A stretch of DNA of 64,000 bases from JBCDCY01 sp039180875 (GTDB taxonomy: Bacteria > Pseudomonadota > Alphaproteobacteria > Rhodobacterales > Rhodobacteraceae): contig JBCDCY010000010.1 of assembly GCA_039180875.1 (NCBI GenBank), forward strand, positions 62,001 through 126,000. The letters are read 5' to 3'. A program made the position numbers and the translations under genes. Below, piece after piece: positions 41,237 through 51,600 of the stretch. Below the pieces are notes generated by a model that was not told the DNA's origin, did no database searches, and saw only the letters and a program-made list of their open reading frames with translations. Numbering within the stretch: the first letter of the stretch is position 1; each line of letters starts with the position of its first letter.

Positions 41237-43435
41237 TCAGTTGCGCGCCAGTTTGCTGCAGCGGCTGCGCGGCCGGCCGCGCCGGTCGCCGGTGCTGAAC
41301 TCCGCCACCCGGATGTTGAGCCCGGCACTGGTCGAGGGCGCTACATTAAGGGATGTGGTGAAACGGCGCGAGACCGAAACATCTATGCCGACGCAGTCGG
41401 TGGTGTAGCTCAGGGCACCGCCCGCCCGCACCACGCTGCCCTCCACCAGGTCCTGGCGGAAGAAGCCGCTGATCGCCCAGTTCGGCGTCAACTCGTAGCC
41501 GCCTTGCAGGAGTAGCTCGGCCCGATCTTCCGGCGCGCCCTGGGCCGTGTCTTCCTCAAGCAGGACGAGGGAGCTGTTCAGCGTGGCGCCGGCATAGTCG
41601 AGGGAGAAGATCGCCTCGTTCCGGCTGAAGTTGAAGGTCTCGTCAAAGAGCGCCCGGTTAGTGAGCTTGAAGTAGGGCGGAAAGCTGAGCGTCAGCGCGG
41701 TCACCACGTCGGAGGTGGTGCCGGTGAGGCCGGTGCCCTCGGTAAAGACCGGATCGGCGTCGACCCGAAAGACGTTGCCGACCAGGAAGCTGATGCTGGT
41801 GCCGTTGTCGGCGACCCGCTCGTAGCGCACCCCGACATTGGAGCGAAAGCCGGGCTCGAACCGATCCTCGCCCGGGAACCGGCTGATGTCGAACAGGTTG
41901 GTCTCGTCGAACTCGACCAGCAGGCTGTCCTCGTTCGGGATGCCGGGGCCGTTGCCGCCGCTGCCGGCGAAGATCAGCTGGGCGATGGGCTCTAGGTAGT
42001 GCATCGCGTTGGCGGTGCGGAGCGCCGTGGGGTAGCGCACCTCGCCGCCGATAAGGGGTCGAAAGCGGGTGCTGGTGCCGTCGGGTACCACGTCGTCACC
42101 TTCCGAGCCGAAGAGGTCGACGCCGAACTCGCCAAAGCTGCGCAGCACCAGGCCGCGGGGGGTGATCCAGTCCCGCTCCCAATCCGCTTCGGCCGAGAAG
42201 CGGAAGGAGTTGGTGCTGTTGTTGCGGAAGAGCGCGTAGCCGGAGGCGTCGAAGGCCAGGGTGCCGCCCGCCACGGTTTGCGGCACGATCTGGCGCATCT
42301 CGAACTCGGGCAGGGCGTTTGGCACCAGGCCCGGCAACTCGTCCGGCGCGTCCCGCAGGCTTTGGAACCGCACGCCGTTCAATTCCCAGAAGCCGTTCGG
42401 CCGGAAGGAGGCGACACCGAGTACGCTGGTCAGCCGGTCGGTTTCGGAGAAGTCGAACTCCCTGAGATAGCTGTCGTCGGAGGCGGCGTTGATATCGGCA
42501 TAGGCCTGGATCGTGTCGGTCAGGAAGTAGCTCCCGAAGACGTCGAGATGGCCGCGAAAGACATCCAGGAACTCGTCATCGTCCGGTGTGATCGAGCCGT
42601 AGAAATCCAGGTAGCCGCGGGCGAAGCGCCGGCGGTATTCGCCCTCCATGATCAGGCCCTGGTTGGTGGTGATGAAGGGCGTGATCGTGGCATCGGACTG
42701 GTCGTCGATGACGACGAAGTAGGGGATCTTGGTGCCGTAGCCGAAGATCTCAGAGCTCAGCAGCCGGGGCGAGAGAAAGCCGGTCGCCCGCTCGACCGAG
42801 GGGTCGGGATGGCGGAAGTAGGGGAGCCAGGCGACGGTGACGCCGAAGACGTCGAAATAGGCGTTCTCGTAGTGGATCTGGCGGGTCTGCTCGTCGTGGA
42901 TCACCCGCTCCGCCCGGATCTGCCAGATCGGGGTGGGATGCTCCTCACACACCTCGCAGGCGCTGGCGACGGCGCGGTAGAGCGTGTTGTAGCGGGACTC
43001 GACCCGCCGCGCCTCGACCGAGGCCACGCGAAACTGGCTGGAGATCAGGGTGCGCGCGCCCTGCACCAGGCCGTTGCGCAGCTCCGGGTCTAGGGTGGCG
43101 ATGTCGGCATAGACCGTGGTGCCGTCGGGGTTGCGCAGGATCAGATCGCCCGTGGCGGTGATCGTCCCGGCCTGGGCGTCATAGACGATCTCGTCCGCGG
43201 TGAGCGTGCGCTCGCCGTAGAACACCTCGACATTGCCGCGGGCGATCAGCCGCTCGCTCTCCGCCTCGTAGCGCACGTCGTCGGCGATCAGCGCCACCGG
43301 CAGGTCGCGGGGGATCTCCGTCAGATCGAGGGGGCGCTGCTGGGCGACAGTGGGTACGGCCACGGCGGAGGCCAGCACGGCGGTCAGCGCCACGGTAAGC
43401 GCGCACGATCGCGGCCATGCCCGAGGTCCTGCCAC
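41237..43435 (-). CDS. lptD: LPS-assembly outer-membrane protein LptD
   Basis: The 732-residue protein inserts lipopolysaccharide into the outer membrane with LptE. A signal peptide is followed by the LptA-like jelly roll ('PVALIADDVRYEAESERLIARGNVEVFYGERTLTADEIVYDAQAGTITATG', residues ~45-100) and then the beta-barrel. The N-terminal domain has the cysteine pair 'ACEVCEE' and another Cys lies near the C-terminus. The start is GTG at 43435 with GGGAG 7 nt upstream; the much longer open frame overlaps lptG. It lies between lptG and surA. Confidence 0.95.
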   Translation of the reverse strand: MAGPRAWPRSCALTVALTAVLASAVAVPTVAQQRPLDLTEIPRDLPVALIADDVRYEAESERLIARGNVEVFYGERTLTADEIVYDAQAGTITATGDLILRNPDGTTVYADIATLDPELRNGLVQGARTLISSQFRVASVEARRVESRYNTLYRAVASACEVCEEHPTPIWQIRAERVIHDEQTRQIHYENAYFDVFGVTVAWLPYFRHPDPSVERATGFLSPRLLSSEIFGYGTKIPYFVVIDDQSDATITPFITTNQGLIMEGEYRRRFARGYLDFYGSITPDDDEFLDVFRGHLDVFGSYFLTDTIQAYADINAASDDSYLREFDFSETDRLTSVLGVASFRPNGFWELNGVRFQSLRDAPDELPGLVPNALPEFEMRQIVPQTVAGGTLAFDASGYALFRNNSTNSFRFSAEADWERDWITPRGLVLRSFGEFGVDLFGSEGDDVVPDGTSTRFRPLIGGEVRYPTALRTANAMHYLEPIAQLIFAGSGGNGPGIPNEDSLLVEFDETNLFDISRFPGEDRFEPGFRSNVGVRYERVADNGTSISFLVGNVFRVDADPVFTEGTGLTGTTSDVVTALTLSFPPYFKLTNRALFDETFNFSRNEAIFSLDYAGATLNSSLVLLEEDTAQGAPEDRAELLLQGGYELTPNWAISGFFRQDLVEGSVVRAGGALSYTTDCVGIDVSVSRRFTTSLNVAPSTSAGLNIRVAEFSTGDRRGRPRSRCSKLARN

Positions 43436-43470
43436 CCGCGATCTCCCTCTGTCCCAGCCCCGAATAAGCT

Positions 43471-44580
43471 CTACCCGTCCTCGAGGTAGAACAATAGCCC
43501 CATCGCACCGAGCATGGCGGATGCCGGCGGCACCCAGACCGCGATCAGCGGCGGTAAGGCGCCGCTGCCGCCGAGCGCCTGGGTGACGTCGGAGACGAAG
43601 AACAGCACGAACCCCGTCATCACGGCCGCCAGGATCATGATGCCGACCCCGCCGAACCGGGTCGTGCGCATGGAAAAGGCGCCGCCGAGCAGCACCATCG
43701 CCATGAAGAGGAGCGGCTTGGCGAGCTCCGCCTGGTAGTAGAGCCGGTGCCGATCGGCGGTGAAGCCCGCGGCCTCCAAGATCGCGATGAAGCGCGGCAG
43801 ATCCCAGAAAGAAAGTGACTGGGGCGGCGCGAAGCCGTCGAGGATGCGCTCGCTGGTGAGCGTGGTCGGCACCGTGATCTCGTCCCGGGCGACGGGCAGG
43901 GCGGCGTCGGCGAGCTCCGGGCCGAAGCGCCACTCAGTCGCGTCGGCCATGATCCAGGCCCCGACACCGGGGGAGAGCTCGGCGCTTTCCGCCTCGATCC
44001 GCCCGACCAGCCGGCCGTTCTCGTCAAAGCGGAAGAGCGTCGGCAGGAGAAGGCGCGTCCCGTCGGCGTTGGAGCGGGCGGCGCGGATCACCGTCTGGCC
44101 GCTCTCCTCCGCCTGGCGCAGCCACAGGCCCTTGCCGGAGACCGAGAGCAGGCTCGCCTGGCCTTTGAAATAGCGGGCGTTCATCGTCTCGTAGCGGCTG
44201 AGCGTGGTGGCCGCGATCGGGTTGAGCGCGGCGAAGGCCACCACCCCCAGCACCCCGGCGCAGAGCATCACCGGTAGGATCAGCCGCCAGGCAGAGACGC
44301 CGGCGGCCCGGGTGACCACCAGCTCGCTCGACCGGGCGAGCTGCAGGAAGGCGGCCATCGAGGCGAGCATGAAGACGAAGGGCAGGGTGCTGCCGAGCAC
44401 CGTCGGCATATGGAGGAGCGCCATGGTAAAGACCTCGACCCCACCCGCGCCGCTGCTGCCAAGGTTGCGCGCCATCTCGATCAGGTCGCCGATGATGATG
44501 AGCACCGCGACGATGACGAGCACCAGGCCGAGGCGCTGCAGGAAGGTGCGCGCGATGTAAGCGGCGAGGGTGAAGCTCAC
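43471..44580 (-). CDS. lptG: LPS export ABC transporter permease LptG
   Basis: The 369-residue inner-membrane protein has six predicted helices and a periplasmic domain (residues ~130-275). The N-terminus 'TLAAYIARTFLQRLGLVLVIVAVLIIIGDLIEMAR' and 'PFVFMLASMAAFLQLARSSELVVTRAAGVSAWRLILPV' carry the coupling-helix region typical of LptF/LptG. The start is GTG at 44580, overlapping the lptF stop (GTGA). It works with LptF and the ATPase LptB, which is encoded elsewhere. Confidence 0.95.
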   Translation of the reverse strand: MSFTLAAYIARTFLQRLGLVLVIVAVLIIIGDLIEMARNLGSSGAGGVEVFTMALLHMPTVLGSTLPFVFMLASMAAFLQLARSSELVVTRAAGVSAWRLILPVMLCAGVLGVVAFAALNPIAATTLSRYETMNARYFKGQASLLSVSGKGLWLRQAEESGQTVIRAARSNADGTRLLLPTLFRFDENGRLVGRIEAESAELSPGVGAWIMADATEWRFGPELADAALPVARDEITVPTTLTSERILDGFAPPQSLSFWDLPRFIAILEAAGFTADRHRLYYQAELAKPLLFMAMVLLGGAFSMRTTRFGGVGIMILAAVMTGFVLFFVSDVTQALGGSGALPPLIAVWVPPASAMLGAMGLLFYLEDG

Positions 44581-45704
44581 GGCACCGCCCCCTCTGCCGC
44601 TGCCGGGAAGGGCGCGGCCCGGCGCCGCCCGCTCAGCAGCACGACGGCGATGATGAGGCCGAGGATCGGCGGCACGTACATCAACGGCCACAGCTCCGAG
44701 ACCGAGGTCGCGGCCGATTTTGCCACGATGCCGAGCACCCGGATCACCACCGCGCCGACGATGGCGAAAGCGATGCGGATGGCGAACCCCCGCCGGCGAA
44801 AGCCGCCGAAGACGACCAGCGCCAGGGCGAGCAGCGGCAGCGTCAGCCCATAAAGCGGCGCCGAGAGCTGCTCATGCCCCTCCGCTGTGAAGTCGCCGCG
44901 GGTGCGGCGCGCCCCCTCCCAAAGCTCCTCCGGCGGATTGACCAGGGTGCCCACATAGTGCTCCGACGGCTTGCGGGCGCGCGTCTCATCGTCGGCGATG
45001 AAGGGGCTGAGGTCGTAGACCAGGGTCTCGAAATCCAGGATTGAGAGGCTGCCCCGGGTCACGTCGTAGTGCTGCGCCGCGCCCGAGAACATCACCACCC
45101 GCGGAGCGCCATCCTCCCGCACCAGGGCGGCGCGCTCGGCGGTGTAGGTCACGGGCTCGGCCGGATCGCTGTTGTCGTGCAGGAAGATGCCCGCCATCTC
45201 TCCCGCCCGGTTGGTCTCGCGGATGTAGATTGTGAGGCCGTCGCCGGGGTGCACGAACTCCCCCTCACGGATCAGCGCGTTGGCGATCTCGCTCCGGATA
45301 TCGGCGATGCGCTCGCGCAACTCCCGCGCGGCGGTGGGCATCAGGTAGAGGGTGATGACGCACATCGCCACCATCACCGCCGCGCCGAAGATGGCGATCG
45401 GCCGGGCAAGCCGCAGGGTGGAGATGCCGGCCCCCATCATCACCACCAGCTCGCTTTCGGAATAGAGGCGATTGACCAGATAGAGCGTCGCCGCGAAGGC
45501 CGCGACCGGCAACACGATCGACATCACCACGGGCAACAACAGCGCCGTGAAGGCGAGGAAAACGCCCGCGGTCTGGCCCGCATTCACCACCGTGTCGATC
45601 ACCCGGAGCGATTGGGTGAGCCAGATCACCCCGGTGAAGACCAGGGCGAAAAAGCCGAAGGGGCCGACGATTTGGGCAATGATGTAGCGGTCGATGCGGT
45701 TCAT
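44577..45704 (-). CDS. lptF: LPS export ABC transporter permease LptF
   Basis: The 375-residue inner-membrane protein starts 'MNRIDRYIIAQIVGPFGFFALVFTGVIWLTQSLRVID'. The coupling segment is 'LYLVNRLYSESELVVMMGAGISTLRLARPI', followed by a periplasmic jelly-roll region (residues ~135-260) and C-terminal helices. It forms the LptB2FG extractor with LptG. It heads the lptF-to-rsmA operon and is divergent from pepA with a 140-bp gap that should hold both promoters. Confidence 0.96.
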   Translation of the reverse strand: MNRIDRYIIAQIVGPFGFFALVFTGVIWLTQSLRVIDTVVNAGQTAGVFLAFTALLLPVVMSIVLPVAAFAATLYLVNRLYSESELVVMMGAGISTLRLARPIAIFGAAVMVAMCVITLYLMPTAARELRERIADIRSEIANALIREGEFVHPGDGLTIYIRETNRAGEMAGIFLHDNSDPAEPVTYTAERAALVREDGAPRVVMFSGAAQHYDVTRGSLSILDFETLVYDLSPFIADDETRARKPSEHYVGTLVNPPEELWEGARRTRGDFTAEGHEQLSAPLYGLTLPLLALALVVFGGFRRRGFAIRIAFAIVGAVVIRVLGIVAKSAATSVSELWPLMYVPPILGLIIAVVLLSGRRRAAPFPAAAEGAVP

Positions 45705-45844
45705 CGTGCCGGTCCCTTCTCCCCGCTCTGGCGCATGATCGCCGGTCGCGCAGCCGGGGCGTGGCAGGCGCCAGTGCTCGCTGGCGCCGGGGCCGCAAAG
45801 ACACTACGGTTCGCCCTTACGCCGTGTCCAGCCGGGAGACCACC

Positions 45845-47323
<1,479 letters not shown>

Positions 47324-47333
47324 GCCCGCGCCG

Positions 47334-47801
47334 ATGGGCGAGGTTCTATTCTATCACCTGACCCAGACGCCGCTCGAGCGCACGCTGCCGGAGTTGCTGG
47401 AGCGCTCCGTCGCCCGCGATTGGCGCGTGGTGGTGCGGAGTGGCGCGGCGGAGCGGCTGGCCGCCCTCGACACCCATCTCTGGACCTACCGCGAGGACAG
47501 CTTCCTGGCCCACGGCACGGCCGAGATGGGCCACGCGGCGGCGCAGCCGATCTACCTGACCGCGGGGGAGGAGGTGCCGAACGCCGCCGACATCCTGATG
47601 CTCGTCGACGGCGCGCGGCTGCGGACCGAGGAGGTGGAGAGCTTCACCCGGGTCGTCCTGCTCTTCGACGGCCACGACGAGGGCATCGTCGGGGCCGCTC
47701 GCGACGACTGGCGGGCGGTGACGGCAAGCGGCGCGATGGCCACCTACTGGGCGCAGGAGGATGGCCGCTGGATCAAGCGGGCCGAGAGCAAGCCGGACTA
47801 G
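47334..47801 (+). CDS. holC: DNA polymerase III chi subunit HolC
   Basis: The 155-residue chi subunit links the clamp loader to SSB. Characteristic segments are 'VLFYHLTQTPLERTLPELLERSVARDWRVVVRSGAAERLAALDTHLWTYREDSFLAHG', 'PIYLTAGEEVPNAADILMLVDGA' and 'VVLLFDGHDE'. The conserved position directly behind pepA supports the assignment. Confidence 0.95.
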   Translation: MGEVLFYHLTQTPLERTLPELLERSVARDWRVVVRSGAAERLAALDTHLWTYREDSFLAHGTAEMGHAAAQPIYLTAGEEVPNAADILMLVDGARLRTEEVESFTRVVLLFDGHDEGIVGAARDDWRAVTASGAMATYWAQEDGRWIKRAESKPD

Positions 47802-47895
47802 CGAACACCTTCAGTCGAATGGTGATCTCCGGTGCGCCAGCACCGGATCGCGCCCAACGGGTTCGGCGTGATCCTCAGTTCATATTCGCGCCTAA

Positions 47896-48369
47896 TCAGT
47901 TGCCTTCTCCCCCCGTCTCCGACCGATGCGTGTCGAGGTGGGTGCGGAGGGCCTGCAGAAAGGGCAGGGCGCTCTCCACCTCCGCCTGCGAGAAGCGGAG
48001 GCCCACATCGGCGAAACGGGCGGCGGCCGCGGCGATGGCCTCGTCGCGCACGGTCCGGCCCGCCTGGGTAAGGTAGACACGCTTGCGCCGCGCGTCCTCC
48101 GCGTCCGCCTCCACCCTCACCAAGCCCCTCGCCTCCAGGCGCTGCACCGTGTTGGTCAAGGCCCCTTTCGTCACCTGGAAGGCGCGGGCGAGCTCCGCCG
48201 GGGTCTTGCCGTCGCCCAGCCGGACGCAATGGTTGAGCAAGGTGAAGTGGGCGACCTGCAGCCCGGACGGCAGGGTCCGCTGCAGGCGCGTCCGGGCGAG
48301 CTGGTCGATGATGCCGATCTCGTTGAAGAGCGCGAACAGGATGTCCGTCGCGACCCTCTCGGCCTTCAT
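47896..48369 (-). CDS. MarR-family transcriptional regulator
   Basis: The 157-residue MarR protein has a winged helix 'KTPAELARAFQVTKGALTNTVQRLEARGLVRVEADAEDARRKRVYLTQAGRTVRDEA' (residues ~54-110) between dimerisation helices. It lacks a cysteine in the N-terminal helix that would mark an OhrR-type peroxide sensor. Its start overlaps the stop of the nitroreductase-like gene (ATGA), so both are co-transcribed from the promoter at 49.5 kb. Two matching palindromes there are the likely autoregulatory operators. Confidence 0.93.
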   Translation of the reverse strand: MKAERVATDILFALFNEIGIIDQLARTRLQRTLPSGLQVAHFTLLNHCVRLGDGKTPAELARAFQVTKGALTNTVQRLEARGLVRVEADAEDARRKRVYLTQAGRTVRDEAIAAAAARFADVGLRFSQAEVESALPFLQALRTHLDTHRSETGGEGN

Positions 48370-49511
48370 GCCGTCCGCACGCGGCTCTCCACCGGCCAGC
48401 GCGGGCTCGGCCCCACCGGCGGGCCGTAGCCGAGGCGCGCGAACATCTGCAGGCGCAGGCCGCTCTCTGGCACCAGGCTCTGGTGGATCTCCTCGTAAAG
48501 CGTTGCCATCTCGGGATATTCCTGCAGCGCCTGGCTGAGAGGATGCAGGCCGAGACCCGCCGCGCTCGCCGTCAGGGCCTGGCGCATCCAGGCGCGACCG
48601 GCGGCGATCTCATGCTGGCGACCGTCGGGGGTGGCCAGCCAGAGGAAGCCCATGGCCGAACCGATGATCTCGCGATACATGTCGAGGCCCTGCGCGAAGG
48701 CCTGGCTCGTCGGATCGGCGATCTGGTCGCGGGTCAGCACGCCGAAGACCGACAGGGTCTCGAGCATCGGGCCGCCGAGGTCGATGCCGTCGGGATTGGC
48801 CTCGATCTCCGAGCGGCCGATGCGCATCAGATCGACGCTTTCCATAAGCGTGCGGGGGGTCTCCACCTCCACCATATGGGCGCGCCAGGCGAGGTCGCGG
48901 AGCGTCACGATCCGGTCCCGGTCGAGGGTGCCGGAGGTGGTCACGTCCGCCCCCGCGGCTGCCACCAGCGCCTCGAGCTCGGCCGGCGCGACGGGTTGGG
49001 AGACGTCGAACGGCTCCTTGTTGGTATGCCGTCGCGGGATCTCGGCGAAGAGCGGATCGGGCGCGCCGCCGGGGCTCAGACGGATGGTCGCGACCGGGCG
49101 GGCGTCGAGGCGGGGCGTCGGCTCCCCCTCGGGAAAGGCCGTGATCTCCGCCACTTGGCCCTCGGCCGAGGCGGCGAGGGCCAACCCCTCCAGGAAGCAG
49201 CCGAGGCCGATGGTGATCTGGCGATCGAAGGGATCGGTCTCCGGCAGGCGCCGCTCCAGGTCGCAGTAGAGCGTGATGGTGTCGGGCTCGGCCAGATCCA
49301 CCAGCCAGGGTTGGCGGTTGTGCGGATTGGGCGCGAGGATGGCGTAGGAGAGCATGCGCATCCGGGGGTCGGTATAGCCGCTGCCCGCCATCTCCCACGG
49401 CAGGATCGCCTCCGTGGGCGTGCGGGTGCCGAGCCAGGCGCCCGCGCCCGCCGCCGCCAGGATCGTCGTGCCGCCGAGGATGCGCAGAAATCGCCGTCTG
49501 GTCCGTGCCAT
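48366..49511 (-). CDS. Acg-type nitroreductase-fold protein with N-terminal export signal
   Basis: The 381-residue protein begins MARTRRRFLRILGG, a twin-arginine-like leader followed by 'TTILAAAGAGAWLG', and continues as an Acg-like nitroreductase homologue. 'YAILAPNPHNRQPWLVDL' is the FMN-binding N-terminus, with 'LYCDLERRLPETDPFDRQITIGLGCFLE', 'IPRRHTNKEPFD' and 'AWMRQALTASAAGLGLHPLSQALQEYPEM' after it. Acg relatives bind flavin but may sequester rather than turn it over. The gene is co-transcribed with the MarR gene. Confidence 0.87.
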   Translation of the reverse strand: MARTRRRFLRILGGTTILAAAGAGAWLGTRTPTEAILPWEMAGSGYTDPRMRMLSYAILAPNPHNRQPWLVDLAEPDTITLYCDLERRLPETDPFDRQITIGLGCFLEGLALAASAEGQVAEITAFPEGEPTPRLDARPVATIRLSPGGAPDPLFAEIPRRHTNKEPFDVSQPVAPAELEALVAAAGADVTTSGTLDRDRIVTLRDLAWRAHMVEVETPRTLMESVDLMRIGRSEIEANPDGIDLGGPMLETLSVFGVLTRDQIADPTSQAFAQGLDMYREIIGSAMGFLWLATPDGRQHEIAAGRAWMRQALTASAAGLGLHPLSQALQEYPEMATLYEEIHQSLVPESGLRLQMFARLGYGPPVGPSPRWPVESRVRTA

Positions 49512-49528
49512 CGTGCTCTCCCAAAGTC

Positions 49529-49583
49529 GTTCAACGTTGAACTACTTAGCGCAAAGCGCAAGATAGTTCAACGTTAAACTATC
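49529..49583. promoter_or_regulatory. Twin MarR-type palindromic operators upstream of the nitroreductase-marR operon
   Basis: A perfect 14-bp palindrome GTTCAACGTTGAAC (49529-49542) lies 18 bp before the start codon. A second, 22-bp palindrome with one mismatched pair (49562-49583, core TAGTTCAACGTTAAACTA) sits 33 bp further upstream. Both share TTCAACGTT, and TTTAACGTT on the reverse strand of the second. They straddle the expected promoter, the classic layout for MarR autorepression. Confidence 0.85.
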
Positions 49584-49626
49584 GCCGCGAGCAGTTTTTT
49601 GCAGAGGATCGTTTTCGCGACAGGGA

Positions 49627-50499
49627 TCAGGCGGTGACGGAGGTCGGGCGCGGCGCCGGGGCCGCCCCCTCCAGCACATAGGGACGCGCGTTCTTCAGCG
49701 ACGGCACCTGGGCCCGGGCCCGCTGAATCGCGTCGAGGTCGAGATCGGCGAAGATCACCGCCGGCTCCTCCCCCGCCTCGGCCAGCACCTCGCCCCAGGG
49801 CGAGACGATGAGGGAGTGGCCGTAGGTGCGCCGCGCCGGGCCGCGGCTGACCGCATGGTCGCCGCATTGGGCGGGGGCGAGGACGAAGCAGCCGGTCTCG
49901 ATCGCTCGGGCGCGGAGCAGCACGTGCCAATGGGCCCGCCCCGTCGGCACGGTGAAGGCCGACGGCACCGTCAGGATCTCCGCCCCCGCTTGGGCGAGAT
50001 CGCGATAGAGGCCGGGAAAGCGCATGTCGTAGCAGATGCTCATGCCGATCCGGCGATCGGCCGGTCCCGGGGCGACCGTCGCACGCTCGCCGGGGCGATA
50101 GCCGGCGGATTCGCGATAGCTCTGATCGTCGTCGAGATCCACGTCAAACATGTGGATCTTGTCGTAGCGGGCGACGATCGCGCCCGACGGGTCGATGAGG
50201 AAGGAGCGGTTGGCGAAGCGCCCGTCGGCATCTTCGGTGCGGAGCGCGAGGGAGCCGATCAGCAGCCAGATGCCGCTTTCTGCCGCCAGGGCGCGGAGCC
50301 GCGCGAGGGTCGGGTCCGCATCCTCCGCCACGATCACCGCAGTTTGGTGGGTGCGGCTGCCGGAGACGATGTTGGTCACCTCCGGCGTCAGCACGAAATC
50401 GGCGCCGCCCGCGACGGCCTCCAGCACCAGCGCCTCGGTCGCCGTCAGGTTGGCGGCCGGATCGTCGCCGGAGCAGAGCTGGACGAGGCCGACCCGCAT
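49627..50499 (-). CDS. Carbon-nitrogen hydrolase (Nit1-like, deaminated glutathione amidase type)
   Basis: The 290-residue nitrilase-superfamily enzyme has Glu in 'FVLTPEVTNIV', Lys in 'ARYDKIHMFDVD' and Cys in 'MSICYDMRFPGLYRDLA', the three catalytic positions. 'FTVPTGRAHWHVLLRARAIETGCFVLAPAQCG' follows, typical of Nit1/YbeM-like amidases that repair deaminated glutathione. It lies 6 nt after the glutaredoxin gene, in a comF-grxC-nit order seen in alphaproteobacteria. Confidence 0.93.
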   Translation of the reverse strand: MRVGLVQLCSGDDPAANLTATEALVLEAVAGGADFVLTPEVTNIVSGSRTHQTAVIVAEDADPTLARLRALAAESGIWLLIGSLALRTEDADGRFANRSFLIDPSGAIVARYDKIHMFDVDLDDDQSYRESAGYRPGERATVAPGPADRRIGMSICYDMRFPGLYRDLAQAGAEILTVPSAFTVPTGRAHWHVLLRARAIETGCFVLAPAQCGDHAVSRGPARRTYGHSLIVSPWGEVLAEAGEEPAVIFADLDLDAIQRARAQVPSLKNARPYVLEGAAPAPRPTSVTA

Positions 50500-50505
50500 G
50501 GCAGC

Positions 50506-50775
50506 CTAGGCCGCGAGCAGTGCGTCGAGCCGGCCCGCACGCTCCAACGCATAAAGATCGTCGCAGCCGCCCACATGGGTCTCGCCCACGAAGATTTGAG
50601 GGACGGTGTGGCGCCCGCCCGCCCGCTGCATCATCTCGGGCTTGCGATCGGGGGCAGCCCAGACATCGATCTCGTGAAAGGCGATGCCCTTCTTGGTCAG
50701 CAGTTTCTTGGCGGAGTGGCAGAAGCCACAAAGGGGCGAGGTGTAGATCTCGACCGTCGGCGCGGGCGTGCTCAT
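50506..50775 (-). CDS. grxC: Glutaredoxin 3 (GrxC)
   Basis: The 89-residue class I glutaredoxin has active site CGFC ('YTSPLCGFCHSAKKLL', residues ~16-19) instead of the common CPYC, then the glutathione-binding TVPQIF and 'VGGCDDLYALE'. I use the ATG at 50775; the longer frame adds an unsupported leader. It reduces disulfides with glutathione in the cytoplasm and lies between comF and the nitrilase gene. Confidence 0.93.
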   Translation of the reverse strand: MSTPAPTVEIYTSPLCGFCHSAKKLLTKKGIAFHEIDVWAAPDRKPEMMQRAGGRHTVPQIFVGETHVGGCDDLYALERAGRLDALLAA

Positions 50776-50812
50776 CGGGGTGCTCCTGTCCGTGTCGCCT
50801 GCATATAGGCGA

Positions 50813-51544
50813 TCACCCCTCCGGCGCAACGCGGGCGAGCACCAGCACGTCGACCGAGGCGGCCCCTGCCTCGCGGCAGGCCTCCGCCGCGGCGGAGAGG
50901 GTGGCGCCGGTGGTCATCACGTCGTCGAGCAGCAGCACGCGCCGGTCGCGAAGCCGTTCGGGCACCCGGCGGGCGGGCCGAATGGCGCCGGCGATGTTCT
51001 CCTGCCGGGCCTCCCGACTGCCCTTCTGCGCTGCCGTCGCCCGGGGGCGGAGCAGCAGGTCTGGCACTGTCGGCGTGCCGGTGAGGTGGGACAGCCCGCG
51101 GGCCAATTCCGCCGCCTGGTTGTAGCGCCGCCGCAGCAGGCGGAGCCAATGCAGCGGCACCGGCACGATGATCTCCGCCTCCTCCAAGAGATCGCCGCCG
51201 GCCCGCTGCATCCAGCGGGCGAGCGTCATGGTCATGTCGAGGCGGTCGCCGTGCTTGTAGGTGAGCGCGAGGCGCCGGCCCGCCCCTTCATAGAGGATCG
51301 CGGCCCGCGCCCGCCCCCAGGCCGGCGGGGCGTGGAGGCAGGCATCGCAGGTGAACGGCGCCGACAGGCCCCCCGTCGCCTCGATCGGCACGCTGCAATG
51401 GTCGCAGATCGCGCCGGAGATGAACTGCGTCTCGGCCCAGCAGCCGGCGCAGAGGCCGGAGGGCGCATCGGTTGCCTCCGGACAGGCGATGCAGCGCGGT
51501 GGATAAAGCGCGTCGATCAGGGTGCGTCGCGTCTCTGCCAACAT
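50813..51544 (-). CDS. ComF-family phosphoribosyltransferase-like protein
   Basis: The 243-residue protein has an N-terminal double zinc-ribbon ('PPRCIACPEA', 'GLCAGCWAE', 'ICDHCSVPI', 'CDACL') and a type I phosphoribosyltransferase domain with the PRPP loop 'DRRVLLLDDVMTTGATLSAAAEA'. ComF proteins support DNA uptake or related DNA metabolism. It is divergent from the methyltransferase gene (56-bp gap) and first in the comF-grxC-nit run. Confidence 0.93.
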   Translation of the reverse strand: MLAETRRTLIDALYPPRCIACPEATDAPSGLCAGCWAETQFISGAICDHCSVPIEATGGLSAPFTCDACLHAPPAWGRARAAILYEGAGRRLALTYKHGDRLDMTMTLARWMQRAGGDLLEEAEIIVPVPLHWLRLLRRRYNQAAELARGLSHLTGTPTVPDLLLRPRATAAQKGSREARQENIAGAIRPARRVPERLRDRRVLLLDDVMTTGATLSAAAEACREAGAASVDVLVLARVAPEG

Positions 51545-51600
51545 GGGCCGTCCCCCTCCGTACCTTTCCTTCGCCCCGCGCCCGTCGTATCTGCGCGGCC

